45,015 bases of DNA from assembly GCF_014636235.1 (NCBI RefSeq), contig NZ_BMDZ01000047.1, forward strand, positions 1-45,015. The letters run 5' to 3'. The stretch is from Tistrella bauzanensis. GTDB lineage: Bacteria > Pseudomonadota > Alphaproteobacteria > Tistrellales > Tistrellaceae. The position numbers and the translations under genes were made by a program. The notes under the pieces were generated by a model, which saw nothing but the letters and a program-made list of their open reading frames with translations, searched no databases and was not told the DNA's origin. Positions 25,730 to 33,723 of the stretch are shown here, one piece after another. How positions within the stretch are numbered: position 1 is the first letter of the stretch; each line of letters begins with the position of its first letter.

Positions 25730-26416
25730 ATGTGCTCGCGCTATGAACTCAGCGTCAACGCCGCCGAGCTGAAGGCGATGCTCGCACGAATGCTCGGCGC
25801 GCCACCGGCCCTGCCCCCTGGCCTTGCCGACACGGCGGCCGTCGTCCCGACCGCCGTCGTCAGACCCACCGACCGGGCGCCGGTGGTGCTGGTCGATAAC
25901 CAGGGCGCGATCGTCGTCGCACGGGTGCCCTGGGGCTGGCCGGCGCCCTGGGATGGCAGCCCTCTGTTCAACGCCCGGATCGAGCGGCTGGACGAGGCCC
26001 CGAGCTTCCGCCCGCATCTGGGCCGGCGCTGCCTGGTGCCGGCAACCGCCTGGCTGGAAGGTCGCGGCCAGGGCCGGCTGCGGCTTGGATTGGCCGATGG
26101 CGGGCTCGTGCTGATGGCCGGGCTCTATGGCCGCGACGCCGCCGGCCGGCCGGCCTTCACCGTCATCACTCGCGCCGCGGCACCGGCAATCGCCCATATT
26201 CACCCGCGCATGCCGGCACTGGCCAATGGGGATGGGGCGGCTGACAGCCATGCCCATCCATTCGCTGGCCTGTGGCTGGACCCGTCGACCGGCGCCGCCG
26301 AGGCGCTGGCCCGGCTGGCGGCCCTGCCGCCACCGGCGTTGATCGCCCATGCCGCCACCGACGCGGCACCGGCGACGCCGGACCTGTTCGGCGCAGCACC
26401 GGGCGGGCAGACATAG
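25730..26416 (+). CDS. SRAP/YedK (HMCES) family abasic-site protein
   Basis: 228 residues. The initiator Met is followed by Cys2 (MCSRYELS), the residue that forms the thiazolidine crosslink to abasic sites in single-stranded DNA. The other active-site elements are present in order: Asn81 in FNARIER, Glu110 in AWLEG and His158 in HIHPRMP. PWGWPAPWDGSPLFNARIE is the family core. The protein shields abasic sites in ssDNA and prevents strand breaks. The YEW motif of most members is WLE here. The C-terminus is extended by an Ala/Pro-rich tail. Twenty-six bp separate it from acuI, so co-transcription is likely but functionally incidental. Confidence 0.92.
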   Translation: MCSRYELSVNAAELKAMLARMLGAPPALPPGLADTAAVVPTAVVRPTDRAPVVLVDNQGAIVVARVPWGWPAPWDGSPLFNARIERLDEAPSFRPHLGRRCLVPATAWLEGRGQGRLRLGLADGGLVLMAGLYGRDAAGRPAFTVITRAAAPAIAHIHPRMPALANGDGAADSHAHPFAGLWLDPSTGAAEALARLAALPPPALIAHAATDAAPATPDLFGAAPGGQT

Positions 26417-26423
26417 TGACCTG

Positions 26424-27041
26424 TCAGGGTCGGATCACGGTTTCGCGGGTGAAGACCACCTTGTCGTCAATCGCATAGAGGAAACAGTCGCGGCCGTTCT
26501 TCGCGCAGTTCTCGATCGCGCCCTTTGCCGCATCGTCGGCGCTCGACCGGTTATAGGACGAACCCCAAGTGCCGTGACGATTGATCGCCAGCGCGCGATG
26601 ATCGGGCCGCCTCATGAACTTGTCGTCGATCGCCGACCGGACGCCCTCGCGGATGAAGGGAACAGCGGCAAGCTCGAAGGCGTCGGGATAGGTGAGCCCG
26701 CTGGCCCGGGGTGATGTCTCCCCTGTCGCCCGGCCGTCGACAACCGCCAGAATGCACGGCGCCTGCTCGCGATGCTCACATCGCTGCAGCACATTGGCAA
26801 TGCGCTCTTCAGTCGACCGGTTCTTCGCTGCCGACGCTTCCCACCGCCCGGTGGGGGAAATGGCGAGCGTGTAAAGCCCGGCAGGTGCATCAGCGGCGTC
26901 CTTCGCGACGGCATCGCGCGATCCCGGAGACAGTCCCGGCAGCGCCTGCGCATCAAAACTCTGGGCGCTGGCGACGCCACCTGCCGATACAAGCAGCATG
27001 GCGACGGTGACAAGCACGGGAATTTTCCGGATCTGCGTCAT
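26424..27041 (-). CDS. Exported protein with two DUF4189-like repeats
   Basis: 205 residues. A signal peptide (MTQIRKIPVLVTVAML..) ends at VASAQS (about 26). The mature chain holds two copies of the same module: LYTLAISPTGRWEASAAKNRS..NVLQRCEHREQAPCILAVVDGR (about 56-103) and HRALAINRHGTWGSSYNRSS..AIENCAKNGRDCFLYAIDDKVV (about 147-196). Each has the ALAI-x-xxG-x-W opening, an x-C helix and a second Cys about 8 residues later, so each copy probably has a disulfide. This resembles DUF4189-type periplasmic modules. Function unknown. It converges on the SRAP gene with 7 bp between stops. Confidence 0.75.
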   Translation of the reverse strand: MTQIRKIPVLVTVAMLLVSAGGVASAQSFDAQALPGLSPGSRDAVAKDAADAPAGLYTLAISPTGRWEASAAKNRSTEERIANVLQRCEHREQAPCILAVVDGRATGETSPRASGLTYPDAFELAAVPFIREGVRSAIDDKFMRRPDHRALAINRHGTWGSSYNRSSADDAAKGAIENCAKNGRDCFLYAIDDKVVFTRETVIRP

Positions 27042-27142
27042 GAGGTTCCCTTCATCGAATGGGATGATGCGGTCTCATCCTGGCATGCCCGGCATCGCCG
27101 CACCACAACCGCCGGATCAACGGCACGGCTTTCGCGGACTTG

Positions 27143-28231
27143 TCAGGCGGTGGCCGACACGCCCCCCCGCGCGGGATCGGCGGCGATGCCCTTGGCCGTC
27201 CGGTTCGGCGGCAGCGCCCCCAGCGCGTAGACCCTGAGCGGTTCGCGCCGGCCGCGGATATCCACCGCCCCCAGCAGCCGCATCGGCATCAGCGGCGCCG
27301 CCGCCATCCGTTCCACCAGATCGGCGCTGGCGACCGCATCCTCGCCGGTGTCACGGGCATGGTCGACCAGCCGGGCGGTCACGTTCACCGCATCGCCCAG
27401 CAGCACGATTTCCTGACGGATGTCGCCCAGTTCACCCACGGCGACCACACCGCAATGCAGCCCCGCACGCCAGCGCGGCACCGCGCCGAAGACCTGTTGA
27501 TACTGAAGGCTGCGTTCCGCGATCACCGCCTCGGCCAGTTGCAGCAGCCGGAAGCAGCCACCGGTGCGCGCCACCTTGTCCAGATCCCAGGTCACGATGA
27601 TCTCATCGCCGACATAGCGATAGATCTGGCCGCCGGTCTCAAGGATCGGCTCCGACAGATCGGCATAGAACCGGTTCAGGAAATCGAGGAAGCGGATGGC
27701 GCCGATCTGCTCGGCAATCGCGGTCGAGCCGCGGATGTCCAGAAACAGGATCGCGCGTTCTTCCTCACGCGGGTGATGATAGCGGCCGGTCAGAAACTGC
27801 ATCAGCACATCCGGCCCCATCATGCGGCGCAGCTGGAACACCATGTTCATCAGCAGCGAGATGGCGATCGCGAAGGCGAAGCTTTCGTCGGAAAACACGC
27901 CCATCAGCCCGTCGGCCGCTTCGTCGTCATGGAACATCACGGCGCCGGTATGAATCCCGAACAGGATGGCCGACAGATAGATCAGACTGCTGATGGCAAC
28001 CGTGATCACCGCCCGCTGCCGGCGCACGAACCGGCCGAAGGCCATCTGCGATATCCAGGTTTCCCACAAGCCGATCGGCAGGGCGATCAGCAGACCGCTG
28101 ATGATGCCGCGCGCCTGGGTCTCGAACCCGACACCATAGCTGAAGCTGTACAGCCCGCCGTCGAGCACGCCGATCAGAACGACCATCAGCAGCAGGCGCA
28201 GGCGGAAGCGGTCTCGGCGGCTGAAGGTCAT
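27143..28231 (-). CDS. Membrane-bound class III adenylate/guanylate cyclase
   Basis: 362 residues. About four membrane segments occupy residues 10-135 (LLLMVVLIGVLDGGLYSF, GIISGLLIALPIGLWETW, AVITVAISSLIYLSAILFGI, FAFAIAISLLMNMVFQL), followed by a class III catalytic domain from about 160. The metal-binding Asp pair is present (FLDIRGST and YVGDEIIVTW), as are the transition-state Asn and Arg (GDAVNVTARL). The position that is usually Lys in adenylate cyclases (the K of DKFxGD) reads Arg (IYRYVGDE), which leaves substrate preference open. No other sensor domain is seen, so the membrane part may be the sensor. Lies downstream of the Bax-inhibitor-1 gene with a hairpin between them. Confidence 0.88.
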   Translation of the reverse strand: MTFSRRDRFRLRLLLMVVLIGVLDGGLYSFSYGVGFETQARGIISGLLIALPIGLWETWISQMAFGRFVRRQRAVITVAISSLIYLSAILFGIHTGAVMFHDDEAADGLMGVFSDESFAFAIAISLLMNMVFQLRRMMGPDVLMQFLTGRYHHPREEERAILFLDIRGSTAIAEQIGAIRFLDFLNRFYADLSEPILETGGQIYRYVGDEIIVTWDLDKVARTGGCFRLLQLAEAVIAERSLQYQQVFGAVPRWRAGLHCGVVAVGELGDIRQEIVLLGDAVNVTARLVDHARDTGEDAVASADLVERMAAAPLMPMRLLGAVDIRGRREPLRVYALGALPPNRTAKGIAADPARGGVSATA

Positions 28232-28256
28232 GATGGCACCGGTGATGGCGGCTGAA

Positions 28257-28295
28257 TGGAAACGGCCCGCAACATATCTGCTGCGGGCCGTTCCA
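28257..28295 (-). terminator. Hairpin between the Bax-inhibitor-1 gene and the cyclase
   Basis: Left arm ACGGCCCGCA (28262-28271) pairs with TGCGGGCCGT (28282-28291), extended by GGAA/TTCC-type pairing, with a loop of about 10 nt. It lies 25 bp past the minus-strand stop of the upstream gene and has no long T-run. Confidence 0.65.
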
Positions 28296-28320
28296 TCATA
28301 TCACAGATGCGGGCAGTCAC

Positions 28321-29049
28321 TCAGTTGCGCTGGCCGCCCATGAACTGCAACAGCAGCATGAACATGTTCAGGAAGTCGAGATACAGCCTGAGCGCGCCCA
28401 TGACCTTCAGCTTGCCGGCGGTCTCGCCATCCATGTTGGCGGCGTACATCTGCTTCAACTGCTGGGTATCATAGGCGGTCAGCCCCGCGAAGATCAGCAC
28501 GCCGGCCACCGACACCACGAATTGCAGCATGGTGGAGCCGAGGAACATGTTGACCACGCTGGCCAGGATGATCCCGATCAACCCCATGAACAGGAACGAG
28601 CCCCAGCCCGACAGCGACCGCTTGGTGGTATAGCCGTAAAGACTGAGCGCGCCGAAGGCGGCGGCGGTGACGAAGAACGTCCGCGCGATGCTCGATCCGG
28701 TGTAGACCATGAAGATGGTCGACAGCGACACGCCGACCGATGCCGCATACAGCCAATACAGCACCTGCACGGTGCCGCGGCTGAACCGGTTGATACCGGC
28801 CGACAGCGCGATCACGAAGCCCAGCGGCGCCAGGATCGCCACCCAGCGCAGGCCCGTGCCCATGATCGCTTCATAGACGGCCGGGGTGTTGGCCACCGCC
28901 ACCGCCACGATGCCGGTCAGCAGCAGCGCCGACGCCATATAGTTGTAGATCCCGAGCATGTAGGCGCGCAAACCGGCATCGAAGGCGGCGGCCTGCGTCC
29001 CGGCCGCCCCCGATCCTGCGCCATATGCCCTGCGGGTGTCATACGCCAT
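28321..29049 (-). CDS. Bax inhibitor-1 family membrane protein (YbhL/YccA-like)
   Basis: 242 residues with seven membrane segments, the typical size. The N-terminus is soluble and Gly/Ala-rich; then AYMLGIYNYMASALLLTGIVAVAVA begins the hydrophobic core. VGVSLSTIFMVYTGSSIARTFFVTAAAFGALSLYGYTTKRSLSGWGSFLFMGLIGIILASVVN is the family's conserved central block, and the C-terminal LIFAGLTAYDTQQLKQMY with its conserved Asp residue near YDTQ is diagnostic. LRLYLDFLNMFMLLLQFMG closes the protein. Members are pH-sensitive calcium-leak channels or modulators of the FtsH protease. Start MAYDTRRAYG chosen; the upstream extension to 29196 has no family match. Confidence 0.92.
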   Translation of the reverse strand: MAYDTRRAYGAGSGAAGTQAAAFDAGLRAYMLGIYNYMASALLLTGIVAVAVANTPAVYEAIMGTGLRWVAILAPLGFVIALSAGINRFSRGTVQVLYWLYAASVGVSLSTIFMVYTGSSIARTFFVTAAAFGALSLYGYTTKRSLSGWGSFLFMGLIGIILASVVNMFLGSTMLQFVVSVAGVLIFAGLTAYDTQQLKQMYAANMDGETAGKLKVMGALRLYLDFLNMFMLLLQFMGGQRN

Positions 29050-29540
29050 GGTTGCCGGTCCTTGAAAACAATTATGGGCCTGTGCGATAAGTCGTCTCCG
29101 GCGGGCGCCGGAATCATGCTCTGGTCCCGATGCCGCCCCGGCACGGCCCGCAGCATACCACCACGCGCCCGGTATCACGACAATCGTCGGCCACACGTCC
29201 CGACCGGGTCTGCATCCGGATCAGCCTGTCATCATTCATCGGATGACGGCAGCGGATGGCGGCCCGGCGAGACCACCTCTGTATCGTGGCAGATATGGCG
29301 GGGCTCGATCCGCTGATCAAGGGATCGGCCCCGTGGCCGCGCGATATCGGTTGGATGGTGGGCCGTGATTGCCGCCCGTGATACTGTAACCGTCATGCCG
29401 CGCGTTGAACATCGACCAGCATGTGCTTGAAATCCCCGGGCTCCGGAACCAGTCTTTCCGGGTCTCACCCGCCTCATTCGCCGCCCTCCGCCCGGGCACC
29501 CGCTTCCGCTCCAGCGGGTCCACCAGATACCGGTGACCAG
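29050..29540. other. Intergenic region between the divergent Bax-inhibitor-1 and ialB genes
   Basis: 491 bp in which I see no supported gene. It must contain the divergent promoters. Small hairpins occur, such as CCCGCT/AGCGGG at about 29499-29518 in the ialB leader, but no known riboswitch or sRNA pattern is evident. The short frames in it overlap on both strands and lack ribosome binding sites. Confidence 0.4.
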
Positions 29541-30092
29541 ATGAACCGTCCTTCCGCCTCCACCTTCCGCCGTCTTGCGCTGGCATCCGCCGCCCTCGTG
29601 TTCGCCGTCGTCGCCATGCCTGTGGCCGGCATGGCGCCCGCCGCCGCGCAGGAGATCAGCCTGCTTGGCACCTTCGGCGACTGGACCGGCTTCAAATCCG
29701 GCTCGGGTAAGACCACATCATGCTGGATCGCGAGCCCGCCGAAGCAACGCCAGGGTGAGGTGAAGGGCCGCGGCGATGCCCGCGTGATGGTCAACCGCCG
29801 CAACAGCGGCGGCCGGATGGTCACCGAGGTCAGCGTGTTCGCGGGCTATGCCTACAAGCCGGGCACCGAAGTCGCGGTCACCATCGGCGGCAACAATTTC
29901 CGCCTGTTCACCGATGGCGAGGCCGCTTGGGCGCGTGACGCCGACACCGACCGCCGCCTGCTCGACGCCATGCGTGGCGGCGCCACGATGGTGGTCAAGG
30001 GCACCGCCCGCCAGGGCGATGTCACCACCACCGATACCTACAGCCTGTCGGGCGTCACGGCCGGGGTCACCGAAATCAGCAAGTGCGGCTGA
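29541..30092 (+). CDS. Invasion-associated locus B (IalB) family periplasmic protein
   Basis: 183 residues. A signal peptide runs to about AAAQE (residue 36). The mature domain shows the IalB pattern: LGTFGDWTGFKSGSGKTTSCWIASPPKQRQGE (about 41-72), MVNRRNSGGRMVTEVSVFAGYAYKPGTEVAVTIGGNNFRLFTDGEAAWARD (about 87-134), then MVVKGTARQGDVTTTDTYSLSGVTAGVTEISKCG, with Cys residues in the CWIA and SKCG segments likely forming a disulfide. First linked to erythrocyte invasion in Bartonella, but the family is widespread in alphaproteobacteria, where it is a general periplasmic protein of unclear function. The rlmN gene follows after a 15-bp triple repeat. Confidence 0.9.
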   Translation: MNRPSASTFRRLALASAALVFAVVAMPVAGMAPAAAQEISLLGTFGDWTGFKSGSGKTTSCWIASPPKQRQGEVKGRGDARVMVNRRNSGGRMVTEVSVFAGYAYKPGTEVAVTIGGNNFRLFTDGEAAWARDADTDRRLLDAMRGGATMVVKGTARQGDVTTTDTYSLSGVTAGVTEISKCG

Positions 30093-30103
30093 GCCGCGCG
30101 GCG

Positions 30104-30148
30104 CCCCTCATCTCCAACCCCCTCATCTCCAACCCCCTCATCTCCAAC
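30104..30148. repeat. 15-bp tandem repeat, three exact copies, between ialB and rlmN
   Basis: CCCCTCATCTCCAAC occurs at 30104-30118, 30119-30133 and 30134-30148 without mismatch. It starts 12 bp after the ialB stop and ends 22 bp before the rlmN ATG, so it occupies most of the rlmN leader. Pyrimidine-rich and without ribosome-binding character. Confidence 0.93.
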
Positions 30149-30170
30149 CTTTGAGTAACCACACAACGCC

Positions 30171-31451
30171 ATGACCGTCATCGTCCAGCCGGCGCCTGAA
30201 GGCGCCACCGTCTCCCCCGCGATCGCAGCCTCGGCGCGGCGCATGGGTGCGGCCGAGAAGATCGCGCAGACCACCGCCCCCGCCACCCTGGTGCCGGGCG
30301 ATGGTCGGCGCACGCTGATCGGGCTGGAACGGTCCGAGCTCGAAGCCGAAATGGCGGCGCTGGGCGAGAAGCCGTTTCGCGCCAAGCAGTTGTGGCACTG
30401 GATGTATTTCCGCGGCGCCCGCAGCTTCGACGACATGGTGAACGTGCCCAAGGCGTTCCGGGCGAAACTGGCCGATCACTTCGTGATCGGCCGGCCCGAG
30501 ATCACCGCCGATCAGCGGTCCACCGACGGCACGGCGAAATGGCTGATGCGCTTCGCCGACGGCCGCGAGGTGGAAACCGTCCACATTCCCGATGACGGAC
30601 GCGGCGCGCTGTGCGTGTCGTCTCAGGTGGGCTGCACGCTCACCTGCAAGTTCTGCCACACCGGCACCCAGACCTGGGTGCGCAACCTGTCGGCCGCCGA
30701 GATCACGGCGCAGATGCTGGTCGCCCGCGATCAGCTCGGCGAATGGCCGACCCCGACCGATGCCAACCGGCTGATTTCGAACATCGTGCTGATGGGCATG
30801 GGTGAGCCGCTGTATAATTTCGATGCCGTCGCCAAGGCGATGCGGATCGTGATGGATGGCGAGGGTGTGGCCCTGTCGCGCCGCCGGATCACGCTGTCCA
30901 CCTCTGGCGTCGTGCCGATGATGCGGCGCTGCGGCGAGGAACTCGGCGTCAATCTGGCGGTGTCGCTGCACGCGGTCACCGATGACGTCCGCGACATGCT
31001 GGTGCCGATCAACCGCAAATATCCGATCGCCGAGTTGATGGAGGCCTGCCGGACCTATCCGGCGGCCAGCAATGCCCGGCGGATCACCTTCGAATACGTC
31101 ATGCTGAAGGGCGTGAACGACAGTCTGGCCGATGCGCGCGAGCTGGTCCGCCTGCTCGACGGCGTGCCGGCCAAGGTCAATCTGATTCCGTTCAACCCCT
31201 GGCCCGGCTCCACCTTCGAATGCTCAAGCTGGACCCAGATCCGCACCTTCGCCACCTATCTGAACGATCAGGGCTATTCCTCGCCGGTGCGCACGCCGCG
31301 CGGCCGCGATATTCTCGCGGCCTGTGGCCAGTTGAAATCGGCCAGCGAGCGCGCCCGCCGCAGCACCCGCGAGCCGGTGGAAGCCGTGACCGACGAGGCG
31401 CTAGACGCGGCCGAGGCCGAAGCGCGCGCGGCAGTGCTGTCGCTGGCCTGA
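30171..31451 (+). CDS. rlmN: 23S rRNA (adenine2503-C2)/tRNA methyltransferase
   Basis: 426 residues, somewhat longer than the usual 360-400 because of about 45 extra residues at the N-terminus. The radical-SAM CxxxCxxC motif is Cys155-Cys159-Cys162 in [20 protein letters not shown]. Other family blocks are [67 protein letters not shown] and [16 protein letters not shown]. The mechanism uses two conserved Cys residues; the methyl-carrying second one lies near the C-terminus (ILAACGQL). The C-terminal tail ([20 protein letters not shown]) is charged and unconserved. No good ribosome binding site precedes the ATG at 30171; an ATG at 30243 (MGAAEKIAQ) is an alternative start that would give a more typical length. 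Confidence 0.94.
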   Translation: MTVIVQPAPEGATVSPAIAASARRMGAAEKIAQTTAPATLVPGDGRRTLIGLERSELEAEMAALGEKPFRAKQLWHWMYFRGARSFDDMVNVPKAFRAKLADHFVIGRPEITADQRSTDGTAKWLMRFADGREVETVHIPDDGRGALCVSSQVGCTLTCKFCHTGTQTWVRNLSAAEITAQMLVARDQLGEWPTPTDANRLISNIVLMGMGEPLYNFDAVAKAMRIVMDGEGVALSRRRITLSTSGVVPMMRRCGEELGVNLAVSLHAVTDDVRDMLVPINRKYPIAELMEACRTYPAASNARRITFEYVMLKGVNDSLADARELVRLLDGVPAKVNLIPFNPWPGSTFECSSWTQIRTFATYLNDQGYSSPVRTPRGRDILAACGQLKSASERARRSTREPVEAVTDEALDAAEAEARAAVLSLA

Positions 31452-31538
31452 CCGGTGCTCTCTCTGACATGACCGGGTAAGCGGCCCTCCGGCCGGGAAC
31501 CATCCGGGCGTTCGACCGTTTCGACTGGCGACAGCGCC

Positions 31539-31567
31539 GGGCGTTCCCATATCTTCAGGGAGCGCCC
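31539..31567 (+). promoter_or_regulatory. Hairpin in the leader just upstream of pqqA
   Basis: GGGCGTTCCC (31539-31548) pairs with GGGAGCGCCC (31558-31567) through ten base pairs (one G-U) around a 9-nt loop. It ends 22 bp before the pqqA ATG and leaves the ribosome binding site GGAGA (31576-31580) free. It could terminate rlmN transcription or be a stabilising 5' structure of the pqq transcript. No T-run follows. Confidence 0.45.
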
Positions 31568-31589
31568 ATCGAACCGGAGATCAGACCTC

Positions 31590-31712
31590 ATGTCCTGGAC
31601 CACGCCGATGATCGTCGAAACCCGCCTTGGCATGGAAATCAACTGCTATGCCTGCGCCGAGATGGCCGATACCCAGCCGGGTATCGCCATGCCCGAAGAC
31701 AGCGACGCCTGA
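31590..31712 (+). CDS. pqqA: PQQ precursor peptide PqqA
   Basis: 40 residues, starting MSWTTPMIVETRLGMEINCY. The two residues crosslinked to make pyrroloquinoline quinone are present at the canonical spacing and positions: Glu16 and Tyr20 (E-x-x-x-Y). The N-terminal Trp3 and Pro6 match other PqqA peptides. Most PqqA peptides are 22-30 residues and end shortly after the Tyr; this one carries a 20-residue acidic tail (ACAEMADTQPGIAMPEDSDA) with Cys19 and Cys22 flanking the Tyr region. GGAGA lies about 10 bp upstream. pqqB begins 9 bp after the stop. Confidence 0.92.
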   Translation: MSWTTPMIVETRLGMEINCYACAEMADTQPGIAMPEDSDA

Positions 31713-31721
31713 GCGCTCACC

Positions 31722-32642
31722 TTGCGCGTCGTCATTCTTGGTGCCGCGGCGGGCGGCGGCTCCCCGCAATGGAACTGTCGCTGCCCGGTCTGCGCGCTGG
31801 CCTGGGCCGGTGATCCTCGGGTGCGCCCGCGCACCCAATCGGGCCTGGCGGTCAGCGCCAATGGCAGCGATTGGGTGCTGCTGAACGCATCGCCCGATCT
31901 GCGCACGCAGATCCTGGCCACACCCGCTCTGCATCCCCGGGTCACCGACAGCCGGCGCCACAGCCCGATCACCGATGTCATCCTGACCAATGGCGACATC
32001 GATCATGTGGCCGGGCTGCTGACCCTGCGGGAGCGCCAGCCCCTGACCATCCATGCCGGCCCCCGGGCGCTGGACATCCTGCGCGACAACGCCGTGTTCA
32101 ACGTGCTGGCGCCCGACATGGTGGCCCGCCGGCCGTTGCCGGTGGATGTGCCGGTGACGATGGCGGGCGGCCTTGCGGTCACCGCCTTTCCGGTGCCCGG
32201 CAAAGTGCCGCTCTATATGGAAGACGCCACCACCGCCTGGACGGCAGCCGAGACCGCCGCCGATGACGGCCGGGTGCTGGGCTTCCTGTTCCAGGCGGGC
32301 GGCAGCCGGGCGGTGTGCATACCCAATTGCGCGGCGGTGACCGATGCGGTCCGCGAGCGCGTGCGCGGTGCCGACCTGCTGCTGTTCGATGGCACCACCT
32401 TCACCGATGACGAGATGCCGGCTCTGGGTCTGTCGCCCAAAACCGCCGCCCGCATGGGGCACCTGGCGATGGATGGGCCGCTGGGATCGATGGCGGCGCT
32501 GGAGGGCATCGACGTGCCGTTGAAGGTTTACATGCACATCAACAACACCAACCCGGTCCTGATCGACAGCTCCCCGCAGCAGCGGCTGGTGGAAGCCGCC
32601 GGCTGGGCGATCGCCCATGACGGCATGGAGATCCGCCTGTGA
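31722..32642 (+). CDS. pqqB: PQQ biosynthesis protein PqqB (metallo-lactamase-fold hydroxylase)
   Basis: 306 residues, full length. It opens with MRVVILGAAAGGGSPQWNCRCPVC, the PqqB signature with a Cys pair, then WVLLNASPDLRTQI and the metal-site block ILTNGDIDHVAGLLTLRE. The family has NxDxDH-like GDIDH in place of the usual HxHxDH. C-terminal blocks GHLAMDGPLGSMAAL and VYMHINNTNPVL are also characteristic. PqqB hydroxylates the Glu-Tyr-derived intermediate before the final step. The start is a TTG at 31722, an uncommon initiator; no ATG exists nearby in frame that would keep the conserved N-terminus. It overlaps pqqC by GTGA. Confidence 0.95.
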   Translation: MRVVILGAAAGGGSPQWNCRCPVCALAWAGDPRVRPRTQSGLAVSANGSDWVLLNASPDLRTQILATPALHPRVTDSRRHSPITDVILTNGDIDHVAGLLTLRERQPLTIHAGPRALDILRDNAVFNVLAPDMVARRPLPVDVPVTMAGGLAVTAFPVPGKVPLYMEDATTAWTAAETAADDGRVLGFLFQAGGSRAVCIPNCAAVTDAVRERVRGADLLLFDGTTFTDDEMPALGLSPKTAARMGHLAMDGPLGSMAALEGIDVPLKVYMHINNTNPVLIDSSPQQRLVEAAGWAIAHDGMEIRL

Positions 32643-33427
32643 CCGCGCCGGATGAAGCCCCCCTCACCCCCGACCAGCTTGAAGCGGCGCTGCGCCAGAT
32701 CGGTGCCGCGCGCTATCACAATCTGCATCCCTTTCACCGCCGGCTGCATGGCGGCGCCTGCACACGGGTGGAAGTGCAGGCCTGGGCGCTGAACCGCTAT
32801 CACTATCAATCGCGGATCCCGATCAAGGACGCCACCATCCTGGCCCGGATGGACGATCCGGCGCTGCGCCGGGCCTGGCGGCAACGGATCACCGATCATG
32901 ATGGCGAGGATCGGGGTGGCGGAAGCGGGGGCGACGCAGGGGCGGAGGATGGCGGCATCGCCCGCTGGCTTGCGCTGACCGACGCCTTGGGGCTGGACCG
33001 CGCCATGGTCACGGCCGGGCGCGGCGTGCTGCCGGCGACCCGTTTCGCGGTCGGGGCCTATGTGCATTTCTGCGCCGAACGGCCGCTGCTCGACGCCATC
33101 GCCTCGTCCCTGACCGAGTTGTTCTCGCCGCAGGTGATCGGAGAGCGGGTCAGCGGCATGCTCGCCCATTACGATTTCGTCGACCGCGCGGCCCTGACCT
33201 ATTTCACCCGCCGCCCGCCGCAGGCCGAACGCGACGCGGCCTTCGCCCTGGACTACGTTCGCCGTCATGCCGTCACACCGACCGATCAGCAGGCGGTGAT
33301 GGCGGCGCTGGTGTTCAAGACCGATGTGCTCTGGGCACAGTTGGACGCGCTGTGGCACGCCTATGTCGCCGGCCACCCGCCGCCGGGCGCCTGGCAGCCC
33401 ACCGATGACGCCAAGGTCTGGACATGA
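32639..33427 (+). CDS. pqqC: Pyrroloquinoline-quinone synthase PqqC
   Basis: 262 residues, all-helical, cofactorless oxidase that completes PQQ by ring closure and eight-electron oxidation. Conserved blocks: ARYHNLHPFHRRLHGGACTRVEVQAWALNRYHYQSRIPIKDA (about 22-63), FAVGAYVHFCAERPLLDAIASSLTELFSP (about 138-166), MLAHYDFVDRAALTYFTRR (about 173-191) and FALDYVRRHAVT, then FKTDVLWAQLDALWHAY at the C-terminus. A Gly/Asp-rich insertion (GEDRGGGSGGDAGAEDGGI, about 88-106) replaces a shorter loop in other PqqC proteins. It starts with GTG overlapping the pqqB stop. Confidence 0.95.
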   Translation: MTAPDEAPLTPDQLEAALRQIGAARYHNLHPFHRRLHGGACTRVEVQAWALNRYHYQSRIPIKDATILARMDDPALRRAWRQRITDHDGEDRGGGSGGDAGAEDGGIARWLALTDALGLDRAMVTAGRGVLPATRFAVGAYVHFCAERPLLDAIASSLTELFSPQVIGERVSGMLAHYDFVDRAALTYFTRRPPQAERDAAFALDYVRRHAVTPTDQQAVMAALVFKTDVLWAQLDALWHAYVAGHPPPGAWQPTDDAKVWT

Positions 33428-33723
33428 CCGGCGAACCGTCGGGTGACGCCCTGCCCGGAAGCGCGCGGCCGCATCTGGCGCGTGGCGTGCGTCTGCGCCA
33501 CGACACCGTCCGCGACCGCTGGATCCTGCTCGCCCCGGAAACCCTGATCGAACCCAACCCGGTGGCGCTGGAAATTATCCGCCGCTGCACCGGTGCCGCG
33601 ACCCTGGACCAGATCATCGCCGATCTGGTGGCGTTGTCGGGTGCAGCACCCGAGCGGGTCGCCGGCGATACCCGCATGTTGCTGGGCCAGATGGTCGCCA
33701 AGCGATTGATGGTGCTGTCATGA
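33424..33723 (+). CDS. pqqD: PQQ peptide chaperone PqqD
   Basis: 99 residues, the usual small winged-helix RRE protein that binds PqqA and presents it to PqqE. Conserved blocks: [41 protein letters not shown] (about 17-57) and [10 protein letters not shown]. The ATG overlaps the pqqC stop (ATGA) and its stop overlaps pqqE (ATGA), so the three are translationally coupled. Confidence 0.95.
   Translation: MTGEPSGDALPGSARPHLARGVRLRHDTVRDRWILLAPETLIEPNPVALEIIRRCTGAATLDQIIADLVALSGAAPERVAGDTRMLLGQMVAKRLMVLS

Noticed and set aside
29050-29540. Searched the longest non-coding gap for a tRNA, sRNA or small gene
   Set aside because: No cloverleaf, no T-run terminator and no start with a ribosome binding site could be supported.
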